From: Enterobacter mori
GTDB lineage: Bacteria > Pseudomonadota > Gammaproteobacteria > Enterobacterales > Enterobacteriaceae
Direction of reading: 5' to 3'
Assembly (NCBI RefSeq): GCF_025244905.1
Contig: NZ_CP104285.1
Location: forward strand, 3,410,001-3,474,000
Length of the DNA: 64,000 bases
Part shown: positions 46,889 through 56,033 of the stretch, piece by piece
Layout of the letters: each line of letters opens with the position of its first letter
How positions within the stretch are numbered: the first letter of the stretch is position 1
The notes under the pieces: generated by a model
What the model saw: only the letters and a program-made list of their open reading frames with translations
Database searches by the model: none
What the model was told of the DNA's origin: nothing
Made by a program: the position numbers and the translations under genes

Positions 46889-47520
46889 TGTAACGTCACC
46901 TCCTGCGCAAACTGTTTACCCAACTCCATGTCCTCCGGTGGCGCATCTTCTTTGTCGAGAGAGACCGCAAAGTTCAGCGTCTCTTCGCTGGGCTTTGGCG
47001 TGTGGACGGTAAGCTTGCAGGTTTTTTGCAGGGCAGCCGGTAACGTTACGTCGCTGTCCTCGGCATAGCTCATATCAACATAGTAAGTTGGGTCAAAGGT
47101 GGAAAAGGTGTATTTCTGCCCCGCCAGCGGCTGGGGGTGCGCCAGCGGGAGGATAAACGTCAGCACCGCCTGGTGACCGTCGCGCGTCATACCATACTCC
47201 GTGGGACGGTTAAGGAATTTTACCTTCTGCCCGTTATGCCAGAACTCGGTGAAGTAGTGCTGACCGAGCACGTTGGCCATCACTTCTGCCGCCAGCTTTT
47301 TCCAGATCTCATCGCCGGGCTTTGCGTTTCCCGCATCATAGAGCAGATCCGCCGAGGTGATTTCATCCATCGTCCAGCGCATTTTCAGGCCGCTAAGCTG
47401 CGTGCCGTCCGTCACAAGCTCGGTTTTCAGACTGATAAAACTGTGAGGATGTGCGCTGGCGGTAAAGGTGATAACCGCCAAAAATAACGCCACCGCGCTT
47501 TGTTTAACTATTTGCATCAA
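46879..47520 (-). CDS. DUF1007 periplasmic protein paired with metal permease
   Basis: The 213-residue protein has an N-terminal signal peptide (VKQSAVALFLAVITFTASA, cleavage before HPHSF). The mature start HPHSFI is a typical DUF1007 feature and may bind metal. Further landmarks are MDEITSADLLYD and STFDPTYYVDMSY. DUF1007 genes are commonly next to nickel/cobalt permeases, as here. Its function is unproven; a periplasmic metal-delivery role is an inference. Confidence 0.82.
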   Translation of the reverse strand: MMQIVKQSAVALFLAVITFTASAHPHSFISLKTELVTDGTQLSGLKMRWTMDEITSADLLYDAGNAKPGDEIWKKLAAEVMANVLGQHYFTEFWHNGQKVKFLNRPTEYGMTRDGHQAVLTFILPLAHPQPLAGQKYTFSTFDPTYYVDMSYAEDSDVTLPAALQKTCKLTVHTPKPSEETLNFAVSLDKEDAPPEDMELGKQFAQEVTLQCQ

Positions 47521-47642
47521 TTCCTCACGTCAAAAATTCTGTGATGTTCCCCAGCAATCCTGAGTGAAAGGCCTGCCGGTGCGCTTTTCAGCATCCATCC
47601 TTTAGCTATTCTTATCAAACATTCACACTGGATACCCGACAG

Positions 47643-48920
47643 ATGATGACGACGCTTGAAATTCCATCTGTGCTTTCCAGTTCGCAGCGCCGCTGCCAGG
47701 TGCTTTTAATGCTTTACCTGCCCGATGCTGCCGTCACCGCACAGAGCATAATCGCTGCCAATGGCGTGGACGACGCAATGGCACGGCAAGATATAGCCGA
47801 GACGCGCGATGAAATCCAGCGCTATCATCGGCTTGATATTGTCACGCACCTCGACGGCTGCTACCGAATTGAAGGTTCTGTCCTGAATCAGCGTTTATGC
47901 CTGCTGCACTGGCTGCGCAGGGCGCTCCGGCTTTGCCCGCAGTTCGTCTCGCACCAGTTTACTCCCGCGCTTAAAACCGCACTTAAACAGCAGGGCATCG
48001 CCCGACCACTCTATGACGACACCAACCTGCGAGCATTGATCAACTTCTGTTCGCGAAAGCTTCAGCGTCCGTTTGACTGCCGCGACGTACAGTTTTTACA
48101 GCTGTTTTTGCAATACTGTCTTATCCAGCATCATCTGGGCAATACGCCACAGTTTTCCCACGTTCAGCGCAGCTGGACGCAATCGAGAGGGGAATATTTC
48201 ACGGCGCAGGAAATCGTGCGCCACTGGAAACGGCGCGTTCCGCAGGGAACGCACAGCGATGAACAGCTGTTCCTCGCGCTGCTGTTTATGATGCTGCGCA
48301 CCCCCGATCCGGTTCTGGACAGACATCAGCAGGATCAACGCCTGCGTCGTACCATAGTGCGGATGATCGCGCGCTTTCGGGCCCAAACCGGGATGAATTT
48401 TAGCGATGAACAGGGGCTGACCGATCAGCTTTATATCCATCTTGCTCAGGCGTTAGATCGCTCACTGTTTGAAATCGGCATCGATAACAGCCTGCCGGAA
48501 GAGATCCATCGTCTCTATCCCCGGCTGCTACGCACCACCAAAGAGGCGCTGTTTGAGCTGGAAGCGGAGTTCGAGCTGCGTTTTTCCGATGAAGAGATGA
48601 GCCTGGTGGCGGTGATTTTTGGTGCCTGGCTGATGCAGGAGACCGACCTGCATGAAAAACAAGTTGTACTGCTGACCGGGGAAGATAAAGCATGTGAAGC
48701 GTTGATTGAGCAGCAGCTGCGCGAGCTGACGCTGTTGCCGCTCAATATTCGTTATCTGACCCTGCACGCGTTTCAGAAAGAAGGTGCTCCCCGTGAAGCG
48801 GCGCTGGTGATCACCCCTTACCCAACCGCCCTGCCGTTGTTCTCGCCGCCGCTGATCCATGCCGTTGAGACATTGAACGCGCAGCAGCAAGAACATATTC
48901 GCGCGATGCTGGAATCCTAG
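47643..48920 (+). CDS. csiE: Stationary-phase inducible protein CsiE (PRD-domain protein)
   Basis: The 425-residue protein is close to E. coli CsiE (426). It has an N-terminal DNA-binding-like region (about 10-85) and two PTS-regulation-like domains (about 160-280 and 290-360, with HLAQALDRSLFEIGIDNSLP and EEIHRLYPRLLRTTKEALFE). In E. coli it is induced by sigma-S and cAMP-CRP. Its target is unknown. The stop codon (TAG) directly abuts the stop codon of the convergent hcaT. Confidence 0.93.
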   Translation: MMTTLEIPSVLSSSQRRCQVLLMLYLPDAAVTAQSIIAANGVDDAMARQDIAETRDEIQRYHRLDIVTHLDGCYRIEGSVLNQRLCLLHWLRRALRLCPQFVSHQFTPALKTALKQQGIARPLYDDTNLRALINFCSRKLQRPFDCRDVQFLQLFLQYCLIQHHLGNTPQFSHVQRSWTQSRGEYFTAQEIVRHWKRRVPQGTHSDEQLFLALLFMMLRTPDPVLDRHQQDQRLRRTIVRMIARFRAQTGMNFSDEQGLTDQLYIHLAQALDRSLFEIGIDNSLPEEIHRLYPRLLRTTKEALFELEAEFELRFSDEEMSLVAVIFGAWLMQETDLHEKQVVLLTGEDKACEALIEQQLRELTLLPLNIRYLTLHAFQKEGAPREAALVITPYPTALPLFSPPLIHAVETLNAQQQEHIRAMLES

Positions 48921-50060
48921 TTACGCGCGTGCCGTCACGTTGGGGCGAACGATCATTGCGGGTAGCGCAACGAGCGCCATCACCCAGAATACGCCGTGCC
49001 CCAGGTGCTGATACAGGAAGCCTGCAAAGACCGTCATCACGGCTATACTGCCGCCCATTGCCACCGCAGAGTAGACCGCCTGCAGCCGAATCACATCCCC
49101 ACCCTCACGCGCAGAGATGTAGCGCATCGCCGCCAGGTGGCACACGGTAAAGGTACCGCAGTGCAGAATCTGCGCCACAATCAGCCACGGCAGTTCGGTC
49201 GTCCAACCCATAATTCCCCATCGTGCCACGCCGCACACGGCAGAGAGCAGCAGGAGGTCTCGCGCGCCGAAGCGACGGAACAGCTTTTTACTGAGCGCAA
49301 AGATGATCACTTCCGCCACTACGCCGAGCGACCACAGGTAGCCTACCGCAGAAGCAGAGTAGCCCGCCCCCTGCCAGTAGATGGCGCTGAACCCATAGTA
49401 CGCCGCATGCGCCCCCTGAAGCAGACAGACGCATGCCAGAAAACGCCAGCTTTGTGCCACCAGGCTCCGCCAGGCTGGCCAGCCTGCGCTCTCCTGGTGA
49501 CGGCTTTCACCCTGCGGCATTACCGACGGACGCAGCAGCATCCCCAGCAGCATGGAGGCAATACCCACGCTCAGTAACGCAAGGATGGCGTGATAGTCGT
49601 ACAGGCTGACCAGCTTACCCACCAGCGCCGAGCCGATCACGAACGCAATCGATCCCCACAGACGCACGCGGCCATAGTCCATGGTGATCTGCTTTTGCCA
49701 GGTGTTCGCCAGGGCATCCGTCAGCGGCACCAGCGGTGAGAAGAACAGGTTGAAGCCAACCATCACCACCATCAGCCAGGCAAACTGCTGGCTCACCCAG
49801 AAGCAGGCAACAAAGACCAGAGTGAGCAGCGCAAGTATGCGCACGGCCTTGATCAGTAAGGAGGGATCGCTGACGCGCGGCGCAATCAGCAGACTGCCAA
49901 GGAAACGCGCCACCAGTCCTGCGCCAAGCAGAACGCCGATGGTCTCAGGCGTGAGACCAATTCCCTTGAGCCAGACGCTCCAGAAAGGCAGAAAAATACC
50001 GTAGCTAAAGAAGTAGGTGAAGTAGCTGAGCGCCAGCCAGCGCGTGGAATGCAAGACCAT
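48921..50060 (-). CDS. hcaT: HcaT-type MFS transporter (3-phenylpropionate permease family)
   Basis: The ATG at 50060, after GGAGGG, gives 379 residues, the E. coli length, beginning MVLHSTRWLALSYFTYFFSY. Twelve membrane helices of the nucleoside/HcaT MFS branch are apparent, with GIFLPFWSVWLKGIGLTPET and FNLFFSPLVPLTDALANTW. E. coli HcaT is assigned to phenylpropionate uptake. Here the hcaR-hcaEFCBD genes that follow it in E. coli are absent and yphA comes next, so its real substrate may differ. Confidence 0.93.
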   Translation of the reverse strand: MVLHSTRWLALSYFTYFFSYGIFLPFWSVWLKGIGLTPETIGVLLGAGLVARFLGSLLIAPRVSDPSLLIKAVRILALLTLVFVACFWVSQQFAWLMVVMVGFNLFFSPLVPLTDALANTWQKQITMDYGRVRLWGSIAFVIGSALVGKLVSLYDYHAILALLSVGIASMLLGMLLRPSVMPQGESRHQESAGWPAWRSLVAQSWRFLACVCLLQGAHAAYYGFSAIYWQGAGYSASAVGYLWSLGVVAEVIIFALSKKLFRRFGARDLLLLSAVCGVARWGIMGWTTELPWLIVAQILHCGTFTVCHLAAMRYISAREGGDVIRLQAVYSAVAMGGSIAVMTVFAGFLYQHLGHGVFWVMALVALPAMIVRPNVTARA

Positions 50061-50232
50061 GAATCCCTCCCGAAATGGAGGCGATAGTCTGGCGTTTATC
50101 CTGCACTTTAGCAAGTCGTTAGCGCGCTATAAATTAACGATAAATTAACATCATGGACAGCCGGTCGGCGTATGGCGAGAGCGGCAAAATTGTATTACGT
50201 TTAAAGAACATCGCCTGAAGAGGTCGTTTGCC

Positions 50233-50655
50233 ATGAACAGCTTACGTTATTTCGATTTCGGCTCCTCACGTTCTTTCCTGCTTTTGATTGCCCGTATTGC
50301 TATCGTTGTCCTGTTTATTATTTTTGGTTATCCCAAACTCACGGGGTTTAGCGGCACCGTTCAGTATATGACGTCCCTCGGCGCCCCCATGCCCATGCTG
50401 GCCGCGATTATTGCGGTGGTGATGGAGGTTCCCGCGGCAATTCTGATCGTGCTGGGCTTTTTCACCCGCCCCATCGCGGTGCTCTTTGTCTTTTATACGC
50501 TGGGAACGGCGGTGATAGGCCACCATTACTGGGATATGACCGGTGATGCGGTTGTGCCGAACATGATTAACTTCTATAAGAATGTGAGTATTGCTGGCGC
50601 GTTTATTTTGCTGGCGATTGTGGGGCCGGGTGCCATATCTCTTGACCGACGTTAG
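50233..50655 (+). CDS. yphA: DoxX-family inner-membrane protein YphA
   Basis: The 140-residue protein matches E. coli YphA. Four membrane helices carry the DoxX landmarks [20 protein letters not shown] and [17 protein letters not shown], and the protein ends GAISLDRR. Its function is unknown; related proteins take part in thiol or redox stress responses. It converges with glyA across a shared terminator. Confidence 0.94.
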   Translation: MNSLRYFDFGSSRSFLLLIARIAIVVLFIIFGYPKLTGFSGTVQYMTSLGAPMPMLAAIIAVVMEVPAAILIVLGFFTRPIAVLFVFYTLGTAVIGHHYWDMTGDAVVPNMINFYKNVSIAGAFILLAIVGPGAISLDRR

Positions 50656-50660
50656 CCCAT

Positions 50661-50690
50661 AAAAAAAAGGCCGCAAACGCGGCCTTTTTT
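50661..50690. terminator. Bidirectional terminator between yphA and glyA
   Basis: AAAAAGGCCGC and GCGGCCTTTTTT form a perfect stem with loop AAAC, flanked by A and T runs on the two sides. It serves both convergent genes. Confidence 0.92.
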
Positions 50691-50710
50691 ATTTCTGCAA
50701 AGCAGTGGAA

Positions 50711-51964
50711 TTATGCATATACCGGGAAGCGTGCGCAGATATCCAGAACTTTACCTTTGACGCGCTCGATAACCGCTTCGTCATTGATGTTGTCCAGAAC
50801 GTCACACATCCAGCCAGCCAACTCTTTCACTTCCGCTTCTTTGAAGCCGCGGCGAGTCACGGCCGGAGAACCGATACGGATCCCGGAGGTCACGAACGGG
50901 CTCTTCGGATCGTTTGGCACGCTATTTTTGTTCACGGTGATGTTGGCGCGGCCCAGGGCTGCGTCCGCTTCTTTACCGGTCAGATTCTTATCAACCAGAT
51001 CCAGCAGGAACAGGTGGTTCTCAGTACCGCCAGACACCACTTTGTAGCCACGTCTCAGGAACACTTCCACCATCGCTTTGGCGTTCTTAGCAACCTGCTG
51101 CTGATAAACTTTGAACTCTGGCTCCATCGCTTCTTTCAGCGCTACCGCTTTTGCCGCGATAACGTGCATCAGCGGGCCGCCCTGCGCGCTTGGGAACACG
51201 GCAGAGTTCAGTTTCTTATACAGATCTTCGTCACCGCCCTTCGCCAGGATCAGGCCACCGCGTGGACCCGCAAGGGTTTTGTGGGTGGTGGTGGTCACAA
51301 CGTGAGCGTGTGGAACCGGGTTCGGGTAAACGCCTGCCGCGATCAGACCCGCAACGTGCGCCATATCAACGAACAGGTAAGCACCGATGCTGTCTGCGAT
51401 TTCGCGCATTTTTGCCCAGTCAACGATACCGGAGTAAGCAGAGAAGCCACCGATGATCATCTTCGGTTTGTGCTCTTTGGCCTGCTTCGCCATGTCTTCG
51501 TAGTCAATTTTACCGGACTCATCAATACCGTAAGGGATGATGTTGTACAGTTTGCCGGAGAAGTTAACCGGGGAGCCGTGAGTCAGGTGGCCGCCCTGCG
51601 CCAGGTTCATACCCAGAACGGTATCGCCCGGCTGCAGCAGCGCGGTGTAGACCGCGAAGTTAGCCTGAGAGCCAGAGTGCGGCTGTACGTTCGCGTAGTC
51701 TGCGCCAAAGAGTTCTTTCGCACGGTCAATCGCCAGTTGCTCAACGATATCAACGTACTCGCAACCGCCGTAGTAGCGCTTGCCCGGATAACCTTCAGCG
51801 TATTTGTTGGTCAGCTGAGAACCCTGCGCCTGCATCACGCGCGGGCTGGTGTAGTTTTCGGAGGCGATCAGTTCGATGTGCTCTTCCTGACGTACTTTTT
51901 CCTGCTCCATAGCCTGCCACAGTTCGGCATCATAATCGGCAATGTTCATTTCACGCTTTAACAT
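50711..51964 (-). CDS. glyA: Serine hydroxymethyltransferase
   Basis: The ATG at 51964 gives 417 residues, the E. coli length, beginning [20 protein letters not shown]. The PLP lysine is in [16 protein letters not shown] (Lys about 229). It interconverts serine and glycine with tetrahydrofolate and is the main source of one-carbon units for purines and thymidylate. This fits the PurR box upstream. It is divergent from hmp. Confidence 0.98.
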   Translation of the reverse strand: MLKREMNIADYDAELWQAMEQEKVRQEEHIELIASENYTSPRVMQAQGSQLTNKYAEGYPGKRYYGGCEYVDIVEQLAIDRAKELFGADYANVQPHSGSQANFAVYTALLQPGDTVLGMNLAQGGHLTHGSPVNFSGKLYNIIPYGIDESGKIDYEDMAKQAKEHKPKMIIGGFSAYSGIVDWAKMREIADSIGAYLFVDMAHVAGLIAAGVYPNPVPHAHVVTTTTHKTLAGPRGGLILAKGGDEDLYKKLNSAVFPSAQGGPLMHVIAAKAVALKEAMEPEFKVYQQQVAKNAKAMVEVFLRRGYKVVSGGTENHLFLLDLVDKNLTGKEADAALGRANITVNKNSVPNDPKSPFVTSGIRIGSPAVTRRGFKEAEVKELAGWMCDVLDNINDEAVIERVKGKVLDICARFPVYA

Positions 51965-52081
51965 CCGCATCTCCTGACTCAGCTAACAAGTAAATTTTGG
52001 CCTGAAAAGGCAGTCCTGTTGGACGACGGGCAACAGTATAACTGAATAGTTCTGCGATAACAGGTCTTGACAAACGATTTT

Positions 52082-52097
52082 ACGCAAACGTTTCCCT
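52082..52097 (-). promoter_or_regulatory. PurR box of glyA
   Basis: ACGCAAACGTTTCCCT matches the PurR consensus through the ACGCAAACGTTT core. It lies about 120 bases upstream of the glyA ATG, matching the known PurR control of E. coli glyA. A candidate -10 TATACT on the glyA strand is at 52035-52040. I could not identify MetR sites with confidence. Confidence 0.82.
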
Positions 52098-52194
52098 CCA
52101 CGCCACGCAAGGGTTTGAGGAATAAAGCTCTCATCATTTTCAGCGGATTTCTTTTCAGGTTTGTGATGCATATTTTTCATCTTGCAAAGAACCA

Positions 52195-52243
52195 TTTACA
52201 ACGCAGGGTTATTTTTTATAAGATGCATTTAAAATACATCATT
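52195..52243 (+). promoter_or_regulatory. hmp promoter with NsrR operator
   Basis: AAGATGCATTT and AATACATCATT, separated by two bases (52220-52243), form the 11-2-11 NsrR site seen at E. coli hmp. It overlaps a TATAAG -10 (52217-52222) with TTTACA as -35 (52195-52200, 16-base spacer). NO removes NsrR and induces hmp. Confidence 0.88.
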
Positions 52244-52269
52244 AAATGTGACATCAGAAGGACGCGCTC

Positions 52270-53460
52270 ATGCTCGACGCTCAAACCATCGCTACCGTTA
52301 AATCCACCATTCCCCTGCTGGTCGAAACCGGCCCTAAACTCACCGCGCATTTCTACGATCGCATGTTCTCGCACAACCCGGAGCTCAAAGAAATTTTCAA
52401 CATGAGCAACCAGCGCAACGGCGACCAGCGTGAAGCGTTGTTTAACGCCATCGCGGCGTACGCCAGCAACATTGAAAACCTGCCAGCGTTGTTGCCTGCG
52501 GTAGAAAAGATTGCGCAGAAACATACCAGCTTCCAGATCCAGCCAGAGCAGTACAATATCGTTGGCGGCCACCTGCTGGCCACGCTGGACGAAATGTTCA
52601 GCCCGGGCCAGGAAGTACTGGACGCGTGGGGTAAAGCCTACGGCGTGCTGGCGAACGTATTCATCAACCGTGAAGCGCAAATCTACAGCGAAAACGCCTG
52701 CAAAAATGGCGGCTGGGAAGGCACGCGCGCGTTCCGCATCGTTGAGAAAACACCGCGCAGCGCGCTGATTACCAGCTTTGAATTTGAGCCGGTGGACGGT
52801 AACCCCGTGGCCGACTATCAACCGGGCCAGTATCTGGGCGTGTGGCTGAAGCCTGAAGGTTTCCCGCATCAGGAAATTCGCCAGTATTCCCTCACCCGCA
52901 AACCAAACGGTAAAGGCTATCGCATTGCGGTGAAACGCGAAGATGGCGGTCAGGTCTCAACCTGGCTGCACAACGAAGCCAGCGTAGGCGATGTGGTTCA
53001 TCTGGCCGCGCCGGCGGGCGATTTCTTTATGGCCGTTGACGGCAATACGCCAGTGACGCTGATCTCTGCGGGTGTGGGCCAAACGCCAATGCTGGCGATG
53101 CTCGATACGCTGGCAAAAGCAAACCATGGCGCGCAGGTTAACTGGTTCCACGCCGCAGAAAACGGCGACGTGCACGCCTTTGCGGAGGAAGTGAAAACGC
53201 TCGGGGCGCCCCTGCCGCGTTTCACCGCGCACACCTGGTATCGTCTGCCGACTGACGCAGACCGCGCAGCCGCACGCTTCGACAGCGAGGGTCTGATGAA
53301 TTTGAGCCAGCATGAAGGGGCGTTTAGCACGCCGGACATGCAGTTCTACGTCTGCGGGCCGGTGGCGTTTATGCAGTATGCCGCGAAGCAGCTGGTGGAG
53401 CTGGGCGTGAACAAAGACAACATTCATTACGAATGTTTCGGGCCGCATAAGGTGCTGTAA
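52270..53460 (+). CDS. hmp: Flavohemoglobin, nitric oxide dioxygenase
   Basis: The 396-residue protein matches E. coli Hmp. The globin domain (about 1-137) has the proximal His in [13 protein letters not shown] (His85) and distal residues in HFYDRMF. The FAD domain follows ([12 protein letters not shown]-binding RxYS), then the NAD(P) domain ([20 protein letters not shown]). It oxidises NO to nitrate with O2. It is divergent from glyA and converges with glnB. Confidence 0.98.
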   Translation: MLDAQTIATVKSTIPLLVETGPKLTAHFYDRMFSHNPELKEIFNMSNQRNGDQREALFNAIAAYASNIENLPALLPAVEKIAQKHTSFQIQPEQYNIVGGHLLATLDEMFSPGQEVLDAWGKAYGVLANVFINREAQIYSENACKNGGWEGTRAFRIVEKTPRSALITSFEFEPVDGNPVADYQPGQYLGVWLKPEGFPHQEIRQYSLTRKPNGKGYRIAVKREDGGQVSTWLHNEASVGDVVHLAAPAGDFFMAVDGNTPVTLISAGVGQTPMLAMLDTLAKANHGAQVNWFHAAENGDVHAFAEEVKTLGAPLPRFTAHTWYRLPTDADRAAARFDSEGLMNLSQHEGAFSTPDMQFYVCGPVAFMQYAAKQLVELGVNKDNIHYECFGPHKVL

Positions 53461-53462
53461 TG

Positions 53463-53490
53463 AAAAAGCCCCTCGTTTGAGGGGCTTTTT
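53463..53490 (+). terminator. Terminator of hmp
   Basis: AAAAAGCCCCTC and GAGGGGCTTTTT form a perfect 12-bp stem with a 4-base loop, followed by more T. It is directly after the hmp stop. Confidence 0.92.
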
Positions 53491-53492
53491 TT

Positions 53493-53526
53493 CGCCGGGT
53501 GGCGGCTGCGCCTTACCCGGCCTACA
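53493..53526. repeat. REP unit between hmp and glnB
   Basis: CGCCGGGTGGCGGCTGCGCC followed by TTACCCGGCCTACA is a variant REP unit with an imperfect CCGGGT/ACCCGG stem. It lies between convergent genes. Confidence 0.78.
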
Positions 53527-53541
53527 AAACCGTTGGCAATG

Positions 53542-53889
<348 letters not shown>

Positions 53890-53945
53890 TTAAACTCTTG
53901 CCTGTAAGCTGCCTCGTAATCGATTGCTCACAGTACCATACGGCA

Positions 53946-55283
53946 TTACTCTTTAAAATCGTTTGCTTCCAGCTCGTGGCGCGACAGCAGCTTGTAGAAC
54001 TCGGTGCGGTTGCGTCCGGCCATGCGCGCCGCGTGGGTCACGTTACCCTTAGTAATCTGCAGCAGTTTGCGCAGATAGTTCAGTTCGAACTGGTTACGCG
54101 CTTCGGCAAAGGTCGGCAACGCCGTGTTTTCCCCTTCCAGCGCCTGCTCCACCAGCGCGTCGCTGATAACGGGCGACGACGTCAGCGCCACGCACTGCTC
54201 AATCACGTTGACCAGCTGGCGCACGTTGCCAGGCCACCCGGCGGTCATTAGCCTTTTCATTGCATCAGTGGAAAACGCGCGCACGAAGGGTTTATGGCGA
54301 TCCGCGGACTGGCGCAGCAGATGGTTTGCTAGCAGTGGAATATCTTCCGCACGCTCGGCCAACGCAGGAATTTTCAGGTTCACCACGTTCAGGCGGTAGT
54401 AGAGATCTTCACGAAACTCGTTGCGCGCCATCACTTTTGGCAGATCCCGGTGGGTGGCTGAAATAATACGCACGTTAATGTCGATATCGCGGTTGCTGCC
54501 GAGCGGACGTACCTTTCTCTCCTGCAACACGCGGAGCAGTTTCACCTGCAACGGCGCAGGCATATCGCCAATCTCGTCGAGGAACAGCGTGCCGCCTTCC
54601 GCCGCCTGGAACAGCCCTTCCCGGCTGCTCACCGCGCCGGTGAAGGCGCCCCGAGCGTGACCAAAGAGCTCGGATTCGAGCAGTTGCTCCGGAAGCGCAC
54701 CGCAGTTAATGGCGATAAACGCATTTTTACTGCGCGGGCTGGCGTTGTGGATCGCCTGCGCCAGGATCTCTTTCCCGGTACCGCTCTGGCCGTTGATCAA
54801 AACGCTGACGTCAGATTGCGCCACCATTCGCGCCTGCTCAAGCAGACGCAGCATGACAGGGCTTCGCGTCACGATGGACTCCCGCCAGGCATCATCACCA
54901 GAAGGCGCTGCATGCTCCAGCGCGCTGTCGATGGCTTTATAGAGCGCGTCTTTGTCCACCGGTTTGGTGAGGAAGCTGAACACCCCTTGCTGGGTTGCCG
55001 CGACCGCATCCGGGATCGAGCCGTGGGCGGTCAGGATGATAACCGGCATGCCGGGCTGCTGTTTTTGGATTTCGGCAAAAAGCTGCAGGCCATCCATTTC
55101 GTCCATCCGCAGGTCGCTGATCACCAGATCAATCTTCTCGCGACTGAGCACTTTCAGCCCCTCCTGCCCGCTTTCCGCCGTCACAACGCTGTAGCCTTCA
55201 CTGACCAGGCGCATACCCAGCAGCTTTAACAGCCCGGGATCGTCATCGACCAGTAAGAGATGGGCAGGTTTACGGCTTGTCAT
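53946..55283 (-). CDS. glrR: Response regulator GlrR (sigma-54 activator)
   Basis: The 445-residue protein matches E. coli GlrR (444). A receiver domain (about 5-120) has the phospho-acceptor Asp in DLVISDLRMDEM (about 56). The AAA+ domain has the Walker A GQSGTGKEILAQ and GAFTGA loop in ARGAFTGAVSS, with Walker B GTLFLDEIGDM. A Fis-type helix-turn-helix is at the end (NVTHAARMAGRNRTEFYKLL). It activates the sigma-54 promoter of glmY. It overlaps qseG by 4 bases (ATGA). Confidence 0.97.
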   Translation of the reverse strand: MTSRKPAHLLLVDDDPGLLKLLGMRLVSEGYSVVTAESGQEGLKVLSREKIDLVISDLRMDEMDGLQLFAEIQKQQPGMPVIILTAHGSIPDAVAATQQGVFSFLTKPVDKDALYKAIDSALEHAAPSGDDAWRESIVTRSPVMLRLLEQARMVAQSDVSVLINGQSGTGKEILAQAIHNASPRSKNAFIAINCGALPEQLLESELFGHARGAFTGAVSSREGLFQAAEGGTLFLDEIGDMPAPLQVKLLRVLQERKVRPLGSNRDIDINVRIISATHRDLPKVMARNEFREDLYYRLNVVNLKIPALAERAEDIPLLANHLLRQSADRHKPFVRAFSTDAMKRLMTAGWPGNVRQLVNVIEQCVALTSSPVISDALVEQALEGENTALPTFAEARNQFELNYLRKLLQITKGNVTHAARMAGRNRTEFYKLLSRHELEANDFKE

Positions 55284-56011
55284 GGCTTCACATCCTCTTC
55301 TTTCTGCGCGTCACCGTCCGGCGACACTGCAGAATTTCCTTTCGACGGATCGGGCAGATAGCTGCCTGCAGGTTTACGCGTCGACAGTTGCCTTTCAATA
55401 TCGGTCAGATTTTCAAGCTTGCGCGTGGTGGTTTCAAGCTGGGTGCGTAGATAATTCTGCTGCTGGCGAAGCGTATCAAGTTCGCCGTCCGTTGACTGCT
55501 GTAATTTGCTGTAGCGGGAACGCTCTTCAGACAGCTGAAGCTGTAATGCCTGGCCGTCCCGCCAGAGTTGATATATCGGCCGCACCTGCGCAGGAATGTT
55601 GGCGCTGAACGTGTCCAGACGCGTGATATTCGTGCGACGCTCCACGGGCGTGATTTTGGCATCGCCAAGCAGAATGGCACGTTTAAAGGTCGCCTGCCAT
55701 GCGTTGTCGCCCCACATCGTGGCTTGCGCCCGTGCCTCAACGGGTTCCAGACGCTGCGCACAATCGATGCCACGTAGCCAAAACAGCGGGTTGGTATCAA
55801 CGTCATGTCCTGATAAGTGCCAGATGCCCTCGCAGGGGGTGGTCAGGAAATCCGCCAGCTGATTTTCAGGCCATTTTTCTTCCGGTTTTTCACTGATTGC
55901 GCTCTTCGGGGCATGAGTAACACACCCTGCCAGCAGTAAACACGGCAGGCTCAGACGTACGGTATTGCGGGAAAACATCGCGCGTGCGGCGCGGAAAAAA
56001 ACGTGTGACAT
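55280..56011 (-). CDS. qseG: Outer-membrane lipoprotein QseG (YfhG)
   Basis: The ATG at 56011 gives 243 residues; its first residues MSHVF align with MRHIF of E. coli QseG (237). The lipobox CLLLAGC puts the lipidated Cys at residue 30. An ATG at 56032, one base after the glrK stop, is an alternative that would add 7 residues. A coiled-coil region (about 150-215, with QLQLSEERSRYSKLQQSTDG and TTRKLENLTDIERQL) is conserved. QseG interacts with GlrK and stimulates GlmY production. Confidence 0.9.
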   Translation of the reverse strand: MSHVFFRAARAMFSRNTVRLSLPCLLLAGCVTHAPKSAISEKPEEKWPENQLADFLTTPCEGIWHLSGHDVDTNPLFWLRGIDCAQRLEPVEARAQATMWGDNAWQATFKRAILLGDAKITPVERRTNITRLDTFSANIPAQVRPIYQLWRDGQALQLQLSEERSRYSKLQQSTDGELDTLRQQQNYLRTQLETTTRKLENLTDIERQLSTRKPAGSYLPDPSKGNSAVSPDGDAQKEEDVKP

Positions 56012-56033
56012 ACTCACCAGACTTAGATTCATT

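Noticed and set aside
50705..51961. 418-residue open frame antisense to glyA
   Set aside because: Almost exactly mirrors glyA; its composition is a reverse-complement artefact.
51983..52195. 70-residue minus-strand open frame in the glyA-hmp gap
   Set aside because: It crosses the glyA PurR box and promoter and matches nothing.
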